DNA of 64,000 nucleotides from Aplidium turbinatum (taxonomy: Eukaryota; Chordata; Ascidiacea; Aplousobranchia; Polyclinidae). Location of the stretch: positions 7,664,798 through 7,728,797 of the forward strand of contig OU964925.1 in assembly GCA_918807975.1 (NCBI GenBank), given 5' to 3'. The number at the start of each line of letters is the position of its first letter. Position 1 is the first letter of the stretch. The notes under the pieces were generated by a model that saw nothing but the letters and a program-made list of their open reading frames with translations, ran no database searches and was not told the origin of the DNA. Positions 1 to 10,300 of this stretch are shown here, piece after piece. Made by a program: the position numbers and the translations under genes.

Positions 1-735
1 AGGTTTGAGGCAAGTTACTTTTCATTACTGTGCGATTTAATTAATAAACCAGCCTCGCAGCAACTTCTTGATTATTCATTCACAAACAAGGCGATTGTCT
101 CTCATTACGATTCACAATTAGGGCTATTTGACTTGCAGCCCACAAACTATAAAATATCAATGCTTTATTACACCATATCTTACAATGTTCAAGTTACGTC
201 ACAATAAACATACGTCATGCATAGAAGCTGCGATGCAATGCAGCCTATGTTTTCATGAAAACAACCCATTTTTAACTAATAGTATCTAATGGAAAACATT
301 GTTCAAGTGAGCTGGGATGCATTGCAGTCCAGGATTTCATAAAAACAACGTATTTTCGAATAGTATTGGAGGCAAAGTATAGACTCACTAGAGTAAGCTA
401 ATTAATTAATTCAGCCAAAATTATACTGAAAACGTCTTTTTCTACAAAAACTATCGGAGGTCTGTTGTCCCTGCATTCTTCATGGACGAGCCGCCACTGT
501 TTAACATAACTTTTGATTAAAATGTAGTCTATCAATATAATTATCCGTGCCGAGCTCTTCAACAAAAGGTTTTACTTTAGCAAGTGAAAACATTTGAATA
601 AACTGTCATTAAATATCACATTGAAAGAGAAAACTTTTATTCCGTCTGTTGTAAAAATGGTACAGTACAATATTCAGTGTGAGAAAAACGAGTACCTCAA
701 AAACTAAATTCCACAACAGACTGGAAGCTTCATGC
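1..735. other. Unassigned AT-rich DNA
   Basis: No coding exon, RNA gene or recognisable repeat boundary was seen on either strand. Short similar phrases recur near 225-250 and 308-335 (both read like GATGCAATGCAG or a near match followed by a TTTCATRAAAACAAC block), suggesting an old local duplication. Confidence 0.4.
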
Positions 736-1250
736 AAAACTCAAAATCCCACCTCAGGAATCTCCCCGGCAATTAAAGTCAAGAAACCCCTTTGTGCCAG
801 CTGCTGTTGAATTACTACATCCATTCAGCGATCATGCCATCAGCGCAGCACACTTCATGGAAGACAATTGGAATGCAGCGTGGTGTGCCACCGACACGAA
901 ACTACATCGTTTTATACCTCACCCGGTGGCGCGCCCCCCTGGTATGGACCTGCCTCGGCCGACTTGGGTCAAGCTCAACAGAATCCGAACCGGAGTCGGT
1001 CGCTTCCATTCCAACATGCACAAGTGGGGTTTGGCTCCCTCACCGGCCTGCGAATGCGGCGCGGAGGAACAAACTGCTGACCATGTCGTTCTCGAATGTC
1101 CGATCTATAAGGCACCAAATGGAACGCATGGTATAGCAACGCTGGACGAAGCTACACTCACCTGGCTCTCCATCACCTGCCCTGAAATTTGATTTGATCT
1201 GGTCTCAAACGATAGAAGAAGAAGACTGGAAGCAGCATATATAGATTTAG
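736..1250 (+). mobile_element. Non-LTR retrotransposon 3' end (5'-truncated LINE)
   Basis: The reading frame ending at the stop near 1190 gives the C-terminal tail of a LINE polyprotein. A block like LKSRNPFVPAA is followed by a WVKLNRIRTGVGRF motif and a zinc-knuckle-like CECGAEEQTADHVVLECP (Cys-x-Cys ... His ... Cys). The same motifs recur at 23.3-24.1 kb on the minus strand and near 37.7 kb, so this is one dispersed family. The endonuclease and most of the reverse transcriptase are absent, so this is a 5'-truncated copy. It ends in a short GAAGAAGAAG run near 1215-1232, a plausible 3' simple-repeat tail. The clade (jockey/CR1-like) is inferred from memory of this C-terminal motif. Confidence 0.8.
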
Positions 1251-1365
1251 ATACAACACAGATATCTAACTTTGTAATAAAAATACACAAGCCATACAGT
1301 TTCAAAATATTATTCAGTAGGTCGACGCATGAAAGTGAAAATAAGATAAATGCTAATAGTCTGGG

Positions 1366-2895
1366 AGCCTACGACAGAAGATTTCACCCCATAAGGTACA
1401 AAAGGTTTGACCCCTTGAAGTTACTGGGGTCAACCATGTCACTCACAAAAAGTATGGAAGATTGACCGCACCGGGTGGATCTGGACCCTAGAGCCCCCTA
1501 AAAAGCCCAAAAAGGGGGTTAATTTCACCCCATAAGGTACATGGACCAAACTTGGTGAAAACGAAGTTCTATGTCAGGACATCACAAAAATATCAAATCT
1601 AACAATATTTTCGAGTGGAAAGGTGATGTAAGACTCCCCCCAAAGTGACCCCCCAGGGGGTTAATTTCACCCCATAAGGTACATGGACCAAAGTTGGTCA
1701 AAACGAAGTCTTATGTCAGGACATCACAAAAATATCAAATCTAACAATATTTTCGGGTGGAAAGGTGATGTAAGATGCCTTCAAAGTGACTTCCCTTAAT
1801 GTGACCCCCTCGGAAGGTTTATTCCACCCCATAAGGTACATGGACCAAACTTGGTCAAAATGAAGTCTTATGTCAGGACATCACAAAAATATCAAATCTA
1901 ACAATATTTTCGGGTGGAAAGGTGGTGTAAGATGACTTCAAAGTGACTTTCCTTAATGTGACCCCCTCGGAAGGTGTATTTCACCCCATAAAGTACATGG
2001 ACCAAACTTGGTCAAAACGAAGTCTTATGTCAGGACATCACAAAAATATCAAATCTAACAATATTTTCGGGTGGAAAGGTGATGTAAGATGTCATCAAAG
2101 TGACCCCCAGAGGGTTTATTTCACCATAGAGTACATGGACCAAACGTGGTCAAAACGAAGTCTTCTAGGGCACCACAAAATATCAAATCTAACAATACTC
2201 TCAGTTGGAAAGGTGATAAAAGACCTACCCAAAAGTGAATCTCCTCCTATAGTTTAATTTACTTCATCCCTTTCTCGAACCAACCTTGGTGTAACGAAAG
2301 TGCTATGCCAGGACAGTACGAATGGATTAAATTTAAAAATATTTTTATATAGGTTTTGATGAAATACATTCACAAGCTGTCCCATGATGCATGAAATGGA
2401 ACTATAGCCTACTTTACAAAAAGTTTTTGTATAAATCATATTAAGTCAATCGAAAAAAGGCAACAGGACATGACAATACATGGCTTTGTAACACCAAAAA
2501 CAGAAAGTACACAAGAAGCATATAGGCTACAGTAGCCAGAAAATTGATCCAAGATCTTGATACCACCACTAAATGTGGACTTAATCGAACAACTGACTAT
2601 CCAAATCAAAACGTTTCGAAATGAATCATTTGGAACGTTAATTTAGGCAGTAATGAACATTTTCCAGCTGCTACAATAAATAACCTAATAAACCCAATGC
2701 AGTAAATTTTTGTTTAATGCCATTTGCTTCATGTCTCCAATCAGTTATCGTAACTGTTCATTCATAAACAGAGATTGTTTGTGTAAATGTAAACGGTCGT
2801 TTCTTTATTCTTCATTGTCACTGCTGTCGCTTTCACTTTCTTCATCTTATTCTTCAGATTCATACAATTCTCCTGTTATATACAGAGATAAAGCA
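1366..2895 (+). repeat. Left terminal inverted repeat arm with 6 tandem units
   Basis: Six units of about 136-159 bp share the core CCCCATAAGGTACATGGACC, with cores near 1391, 1531, 1672, 1831, 1989 and 2125. Each is followed by a block reading ATCACAAAAATATCAAATCT. The inner part of the arm (2260-2895) is unique sequence that also pairs with the right arm. Open frames in the arm, such as 1943-2257, arise from the repeat. Confidence 0.85.
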
Positions 2896-3601
2896 AGCTG
2901 TCTGCGATGTACCAGCCCCAAGCAATGTGGTTATCCGCACGTCTGACACTGACTGTCTTGTAATTGGCTTAGGTTGCTATGGAACTTTTGATCCTTCATT
3001 AAAGATATGGATAGAAGCTGGCTTGCAAAGCAATAACACGCAGCGGTACATCAACATCAACCAGCTGCATAGGCCTACCGCACTTGGAGTGACGATTTGC
3101 AAGTGTTTACCTGCATATCATGCCTTTACAGATTCTGATTACACCTCGTCATTTAGCAGGAAAGGGAAAGTGCGGCCGCTAAAATTACTCCAAGGAAACC
3201 ACGAAGCGCAGGCAGCTTTTAGCCAACTCGGACACGACAAAGAAATTAGTGAAGACACTATCATCGCCATAGAGAACTTTGTGTGTAACATGTACAAAAA
3301 CAAGAAAATTAATTATGTCAACGAAGTCCGTTTACAAATGTTTTTAGACGGCTACAAACCCAAAAAAGAAAATGAAAGGATATCATGCATACCAGAAGCT
3401 ACTGTAGATATTAGTACTCTACCACTTTGTTTACGAGTACTTCTCCAGAAGACAAGGCGCACACATCTCATCACAAGATGGTGGTTATCTTCAACTAGAA
3501 GTGAACAAGCAGCAACGTTGCTGCTAGAGTATGGCTGGAAAGAAGAAGGAGGTTCTTATAAAGTGGTGTGGTTTGAAGGTAAAGGTATAAAGCATCTTTA
3601 G
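2890..3601 (+). CDS. C-terminal exon of transposon-associated PIN/FEN-like protein
   Basis: The open frame runs from an AG acceptor (TATATACAG near 2890) to TAG at 3599-3601. It reads through VPAPSNVVIRTSDTDCLVIG, later HAFTDSDYTSSFSRKGKVRP, and ends near WKEEGGSYKVVWFEGK. From memory this matches a large multicopy invertebrate and fish family with the signatures SNVVIRTSDTDVLVI, HAFTGCDYTASF and WFEG. The DTD and (G)CDY spacing is reminiscent of acidic motifs in PIN/FEN-XPG nucleases, which is inference. In this copy the usual GCDY reads DSDY. Only the C-terminal ~230 residues are present, directly abutting the inner edge of the left arm. AATAAA-like signals lie near 3831-3838. It may help mobilise the element, but no function is shown. 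Confidence 0.6.
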
Positions 3602-3974
3602 ATGTCTCTGCGTGGAATCTGATCTCATCCAGGAAAGTCAAGAAGAAGGTAAACAGCATTGGATGTCGCTTGGGTTACCCTTTATAAATATAAAACTTTC
3701 TCCTGGTCTATCAGTCGTTTACTTTCTTACTGTAAACATTAGCCAATAACTGGCTGTAAAGTTTCGTTTTAGGAACCTATAACCAATAGTTTCTGCAATC
3801 TTGAGAAAAATGCCTGGGTGCACTAAATAACAAATAAATGTTGAACTTTTTCCAGTTAATAGTAAGTTGCAATGTTGCATTATTCGAAGAAAAATAGACG
3901 TCTGTAAAAGATAATAAAATTACTATTGTATGTTACGCATATCTGTAGTGCATAATAGCAATTGTTTCGTACAG

Positions 3975-5950
3975 TCTTTATTTCTCTGTATATAACAGGA
4001 GAATTGTATGAATCTGAAGAATAAGACGAAGAAAGTAAAAGCGACACCAGTGATTGATTGATTGATTGAATCTTTATCCTCGAACTGGGAAAGCTTCTTG
4101 CAGAGCTTAATCCTGGCAGTTTCGCATACTTGTAGAGGCTTTGAATCACTGGCGCAGGCCCGGTCACCGAGATTGACTGAGTGAAGTTTCCGATTGTTGA
4201 AGGCTTGTTGTCGGGGAATTATTCCATCCATTAGATGCCGCTGAATGGAGAGCAGCCCTTAACGTGCGTTGCTCAAGCGCACACCCCGAGAGTCGAACCA
4301 GCGCCGCTATTGATCTTGAAGCTTCTTCGTTCCAGAAGTGACGCGCTAACCAATTGAGTTACCGTTTACATTTACACAAACAATCTCTGTTTATGAATGA
4401 ACAGTTACAATAACTGATTGGAGACATGAAGCAAATGGCATTAAACAAAAATTTACTACATTGGGTTTATTGGGTTATTTATTGTAGCAGCTGGAAAATG
4501 TTCATTACTGCCTAAATTAACGTTCCAAATGATTCATTTCGAAACGTTTTGATTTGGATAGTCAGTTGTTCGATTAAGTCCACATTTAGTGGTGGTATCA
4601 AGATCTTGGATCAATTTTCTGGCTACTGTAGCCTATATGCTTCTTACGTACTTTCTGTTTTTGGTGTTACAAAGCCATGTATTGTCATGTCCTGTTGCCT
4701 TTTTTCGATTGACTTAATATGATTTATACAAAAACTTTTTGTAAAGTAGGCTATAGTTCCATTTCATGCATCATGGGACAGCTTGTGAATGTATTTCATC
4801 AAAACCTATATAAAAATATTTTTAAATTCAATCCATTCGTACTGTCCTGGCATAGCACTTTCGTTACACCAAGGTTGGTTCGAGAAAGGGATGAAGTAAA
4901 TTAAACTATAGGAGGAGATTCACTTTTGGGTAGGTCTTTTATCACCTTTCCAACTGAGAGTATTGTTAGATTTGATATTTTGTGGTGCCCTAGAAGACTT
5001 CGTTTTGACCACGTTTGGTCCATGTACTCTATGGTGAAATAAACCCTCTGGGGGTCACTTTGATGACATCTTACATCACCTTTCCACCCGAAAATATTGT
5101 TAGATTTGATATTTTTGTGATGTCCTGACATAAGACTTCGTTTTGACCAAGTTTGGTCCATGTACTTTACGGGGTGAAATACACCTTCCGAGGGGGTCAC
5201 ATTAAGGAAAGTCACTTTGAAGTCATCTTACACCACCTTTCCACCCGAAAATATTGTTAGATTTGATATTTTTGTGATGTCCTGACATAAGACTTCATTT
5301 TGACCAAGTTTGGTCCATGTACCTTATGGGGTGGAATAAACCTTCCGAGGGGGTCACATTAAGGGAAGTCACTTTGAAGGCATCTTACATCACCTTTCCA
5401 CCCGAAAATATTGTTAGATTTGATATTTTTGTGATGTCCTGACATAAGACTTCATTTTGACCAAGTTTGGTCCATGTACCTTATGGGGTGGAATAAACCT
5501 TCCGAGGGGGTCACATTAAGGGAAGTCACTTTGAAGGCATCTTACATCACCTTTCCACCCGAAAATATTGTTAGATTTGATATTTTTGTGATGTCCTGAC
5601 ATAAGACTTCGTTTTGACCAACTTTGGTCCATGTACCTTATGGGGTGAAATTAACCCCCTGGGGGGTCACTTTGGGGGGAGTCTTACATCACCTTTCCAC
5701 TCGAAAATATTGTTAGATTTGATATTTTTGTGATGTCCTGACATAGAACTTCGTTTTCACCAAGTTTGGTCCATGTACCTTATGGGGTGAAATTAACCCC
5801 CTTTTTGGGCTTTTTAGGGGGCTCTAGGGTCCAGATCCACCCGGTGCGGTCAATCTTCCATACTTTTTGTGAGTGACATGGTTGACCCCAGTAACTTCAA
5901 GGGCTCAAACCTTTTGTACCTTATGGGGTGAAATCTTCTGTCGTAGGCTC
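3975..5950 (-). repeat. Right terminal inverted repeat arm with 7 tandem units and a SINE
   Basis: Reverse complement of the left arm. The satellite cores (TACCTTATGGGGTG) lie near 5026, 5162, 5318, 5475, 5633, 5776 and 5917, one unit more than the left arm. The 5318 and 5475 units are almost the same, so the extra unit is a recent tandem duplication. The SINE at about 4050-4362 interrupts the inner part of the arm. Confidence 0.85.
4050..4362 (-). repeat. tRNA-derived SINE (family 1, copy 1)
   Basis: Read on the minus strand, the element begins with a tRNA-like head: an A box resembling TAACTCAATTGGTTAGCGCG, then a B box GGTTCGACTC. A conserved body follows, and it ends in an (ATCA)n tail, seen on the plus strand as TGATTGATTGATTG at 4051. 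It interrupts the right arm of the 1366-5950 element, so it is younger than that element. Family 1 copies also lie near 31.3, 44.5, 47.2 and 57.8 kb. Confidence 0.85.
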
Positions 5951-7205
5951 TCGGTCTATAAGAAATGATTTAAAAACAGGTATTTAAACTACACCACATT
6001 GTAGTACTGCCGCGAGCAAAAAAATCTGCCCGCTGCTTGCATTGCACAGTAAATGTGTGCTCTCACACTGCATCGCAAGCAAAAAATCTGAAAGTGTGAC
6101 ACTGCACCAGCGCAGCACCACAAAAACTTTGAAAGTGTCTCAGTATACGTGTACAAGCGCACTACAAATACGATAGAATCTATTATTATGTAAAAGCAAA
6201 TTTTGAACAAAATGTATATCAGTAACTTACAGAACTTGTCAACCACCTTTGAAAGCTCAGCTGAGCTGCTGTTGAAAGTTGGGTCCTACTTTATGTTGGC
6301 TTGCTCTGTTTATTTGGTATCTCCTTTTTTTGTACGTATATGCATGTGGCATTTTTTTAATCTTTGAACACCTCCCTAGACAGCAAAATCCGTGGTTTTT
6401 ACATTGATTCAACCTCTGCGGACGTTGAATCAATGTAAAAATGACGGATTTTGCTGTCTGGGTCGTATCACATTTTAGACAGAAATTGCTTTCATTAAAA
6501 TAAAATCATCACTGCACAAAAATCACTCTCTTCATATGTGACCTGCTGTAGCATATTTTCCTGCCACTAACCTATTGTACCCTAATAATTTTAACTAACG
6601 CGCCGAACAATTATGTTACCACATTGCGCGTGACTGCATATGGAATAAAGTTAACCTAATGGTAGCCTACTATTATCGTACAAATAGTAGTAAAAAACTA
6701 TCCTGACGAACTGTCGTAAATTTATTAGCTTACTAAATTTTTGATCATTATGCACTAACTGTTTATTTTTGTTGCAAATCGAATGTTATTTTTGCTCAAC
6801 AAATCTTTGCGTACATGTAGCCTATTATCGATATTGGAATCAAATTGCTATTAGGTCGATTGTTTTGCTGTGATTCTCGTTCTACTTATGCAGAATAGTG
6901 TTTTTACAATCGTGGAATCAATCTCATTCTTGGCCTGAAAAAATTGTTAATAAAGTAGGCTACTTTATCTCATTTGTAGAACGCACATGACCGAACTTTT
7001 TTTACTTGTAAAAGTTTAAATCACTTTCACTGTTGAGACAGGACGATTTTTGTTGATGTATTTTATGAAAGTCCTAATGTCTGTAAATTTTTCCATTTAT
7101 TGTGGGAAATTCAGTTAAAAGATGTGTTTGAAATGTTATGCTAGGGTGGACATGGTCAGCATTGAACATCCATTGTTTACTGGGCTCCTATAACTTATTG
7201 TTCAG
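5951..7205. other. Upstream flank / first visible intron of SLC9C1-like gene
   Basis: I see no coding exon here that would supply the missing N-terminus. A palindromic MITE sits at about 6371-6464. The frame of the first visible SLC9C1 exon is closed by a TGA at 7158-7160, so that exon must start by splicing downstream of it. Confidence 0.4.
6371..6464. repeat. Palindromic MITE, CCCAG(A/C)CAGC family, copy 1
   Basis: A near-perfect hairpin of about 90 bp. The left arm GACAGCAAAATCCGT and the TACATTGATTCAAC block are mirrored by GTTGAATCAATGTA and ACGGATTTTGCTGTCTGGG. Only the left terminus has decayed. Related hairpins lie at 11582, 20028, 38108, 47787, 51178, 51268 and 51563. Confidence 0.85.
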
Positions 7206-7345
7206 CTTTGCTGCGCATTCTACTGAGAAAATGGGCGAATTTTGTGACCGGATGGAAATGGGGCAGCGTCATCAAACTACCTTACACTGTTTTTCTTCTC
7301 TTAGTTGGCATGGCAGTTGCTGGAATAGGAATCGCCTTCCCTGAA
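7206..7345 (+). CDS. SLC9C1: SLC9C1-like exon 1 (first visible)
   Basis: Acceptor TTGTTCAG ends at 7205 and donor GTGAGC starts at 7346. It encodes LLRILLRKWANFVTGW and a hydrophobic helix VFLLLVGMAVAGIGIAF, an NHE membrane segment. It starts in phase 1, so an upstream coding exon must exist. Confidence 0.85.
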
Positions 7346-10300
7346 GTGAGCAAATAAAAAGTAGGCGAGTCGGCTGTTGTTTCAAAATACAAGACAATCT
7401 AACTGCAAGGCCTGTTTGGTGTAAAAACTTAGTTGATATCTATCACGTATACATTATGACTTTCAGCAAGACTTTGAATAAAAATATGGAAAAGTGTGCC
7501 TTTATGAATTTTAACTTAAACGCTTTATCTGAAGTTTTTATGTTTTACTATTGGTTGTTCGTATCATTCCGAAGCACAGCAGGCGCGTATTTTTGGTTGG
7601 TGTAAAAGTTAAATCTTTTCACCTCTTGGCAACGAAGCCAATTATAGGTTTTAATGAGATCAGTAGCATATTACATTAAATTTTATTTTCAGCAAGTTCA
7701 GCCTTATTTGCTGACCGAAATAGATCCAGAATTATTTCTTCATGTTTTTCTTCCGGTGGTCATATTCGAATCTGCCTACGTCATCGACATTCACGTATTT
7801 TGGAGGTATGGACCTAAAGCCTCCGTAAAAATACTTAAATATCCTGTAAACTTCAAAGTTGTTTTCATTTATGCAATAGACTGAAGTTATTCATCTCCGC
7901 ACGTCGTTCAGAGGCATGAGCAACCTCCAATACCGAAAGAAAATTGCTTAAATGCCCACAGTTGAAATGAAGATTTGATGCTATTGTAAATGCTCAAAAG
8001 AAAGCCTAAATTATTCATTAAGAAAGAATGAAAAAAAGAACCATATAACATAGCGTAGCCTATCTCTTACATTAACGTAGTTTTAATAAAGTTAAAACTG
8101 ACCAAATGAGTGCAAGATCAAAATCTAGGCTTTTGCAGAGATAAATTAATTGTCAAAACTTGTCAATGCAACAGTAGCTTTCCGATAAGCATATTTGTAA
8201 TCTGCAAATCGCTGCAGCAGATGAGGTGTTTTGACCAATCAAAAAGCAAGATTTAGCGCAGTTGATAAATTTGACAAGTAGCCTACCTGAAAAATTAGCA
8301 TTCGAAAATTTGTACACAAACCTGATTTACGAAAACTTTTATAGCACTTTTTATAGCATTTTTAAAACTCGCCGTCTGATTCTTCTTAGGTTCGATTTTG
8401 ACAAATATAATAATGTTGCAAAAAAAAAACTCAAACATTTCTCCGCGAAATTTTTCTCAGCCGAGATGAATCTTGTCTTCTGATTGGTCAACAAACCTCA
8501 TCTGCTGCAGCGCCCTCCAGATTACAAATAGGCTTCCATTAAGAGGTCAAAGGAGTAATGTCAGACGCCTTGCTGGGCCAACTATGAAAACAAGTCAATG
8601 ATTTTTGTTTCTACAGATCAATCGGACACGTTAGTCTTCTCGCGGTACCTGGACTACTCCTGGCTACAGGGCTCACTGCATTAATGTCCCTTTTGTTACC
8701 AGAGATAAGTGGGATAGATGACATTAGAGCGCGGATTTATGTTGCTCTTATATTTGGGGCCATAATAAGCGCAACTGACCCAGTGGCTGTTGTGGCTTTA
8801 CTTAAGGAACTTGGTAAGTTTGGAGTCTAAAGTACGTTTTTTGGTGCTTTCTTAACAAGATTTTTCTAACAGTAATGGAAATGTTACGTGTTTAAGATTG
8901 CAAGACCTCATTTGCAACATTTCTTTAAAGAAGTATAAGTATGACCTACAGTGTACTGCAAGGATCCTTTCTTGGTTCCTTATAATTCTTAATTATTATG
9001 TTTCAATGTTCAATTCAAATCAATAATTTTCGCGGATGATGCAAACTTTGCAATTTTTAACAAGCGTTTAAAAACACTCTAAATGATAACCATCTATAAA
9101 AAAAAAGATTTTTATTCGATGAAATGCAATAAAAGCTCGGAAAATTACAGTAGGCTACAGCAAAAGAAACTTCATGCTCTTTAGTGAAACCTTAACCACT
9201 TTATATTGAACCTAGGCAGAAATGAAATGAACATTTTAGAAACCAAGTAGGCCTATCAAATATTTAGAAACCTATTTTGACAACAGACAAGTTGAATGTG
9301 CATTTTTCCTATTTGCACATCACCCTTTCTACAGTTTGCAGAATTGTTAATGTAGGCCTACTGTGCTTATTGCAACTCTGGGAATGATGTTCTTTACTTT
9401 GCCTTGTTCTTTTCAAAAATACAATTTTCCATCCTTATTTGGGATAAACCTTCCGGCACTTCACCTGCATTAATTTAAACTATGCAGAATATTTTTATTA
9501 TAGCTTATTTATTTTCTCCATTGCAAAATGCAAAAAAAAAACTTCTTATTCAATAACTCAACGATCTATTTAATTTTAAATACTCTGTTTTCATTAAATC
9601 TGCTCACAATACGTCATGATGAATTATCCGATGACTTTAAAAACTTAATTGAGTTTCATCGTCACAACATATGACAGAAAATTACCTACAGAGTTGCAAA
9701 CCCAACATAAATAGGAAAACGATAGACCGAGCTGTAAATCTCTGACCCCATATTCCCACAGACTTAAAAACAATTCTACAATTTTTTATACACCAAACCA
9801 CTTTCTCAAACATTGCAACAAGTAGGCCTAGCATATTGGTTATTTATATTTTTTTAACGTTTTAGATTGCAACCATGATTTTGCCTTGCCGTTGTCAGTT
9901 ATCATTTCTAACTACATCTGTTTATTGTTCTTTTTTGCCTCCTATCAGTCTTATCAATAATCTTGCATTTTTTCAGTTATCTTGCTTACAACAAAAGCCT
10001 GTTTTAAAATTTTCATTATATTGCAACCTTTCCAATGCATTAGGATGTCAAAAGCACCTGAGCATTATTATTGAAGGAGAAGCGTTACTTAACGACGGAG
10101 CAGCAATCGTGGTGTTTAAGATTTGTCTTGATCTTTTGAAATCCATGACTCCCTTCTTTGAAGATTTAACAGGTATTTCTGTATTTGTCTTTAAAACTGA
10201 CAATTGCACTTTTTCCTTAATGTGCGTTCATTGCTGAGTTTCTAATTACAGTGAGTGATTAGAAGCTTAGAGTATACCAGTAACCTTCTGGACTGTTCTG

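Larger units (their letters stand above)
1366..5950. mobile_element. DNA element with ~1.5 kb satellite-bearing terminal inverted repeats
   Basis: The sequence from GAGCCTACGACAGAAG at 1366 rightward is matched in reverse complement from 5950 leftward. The match continues through the tandem-repeat block and on to about 2895 on the left and about 3975 on the right. The right arm is longer because it carries one extra satellite unit and a SINE (about 4050-4362). Peptides translated from the two arms are identical or differ by one residue, so the arms are nearly identical. The centre (2890-3970) holds the C-terminal exon of a PIN/FEN-like protein and 370 bp of apparent 3' UTR. No convincing target-site duplication was found just outside the ends. 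The N-terminal part of the protein is missing, so the copy looks internally deleted. I do not know the superfamily. Confidence 0.8.

Noticed and set aside
1943-2257. 104-codon frame in the left arm and its twin at 4901-5215
   Set aside because: Produced by the tandem satellite; the peptide repeats itself with the DNA unit and has no domain.
2254-2439. 61-codon frame identical to 4719-4904
   Set aside because: Identity is explained by the inverted arms; composition is not protein-like.
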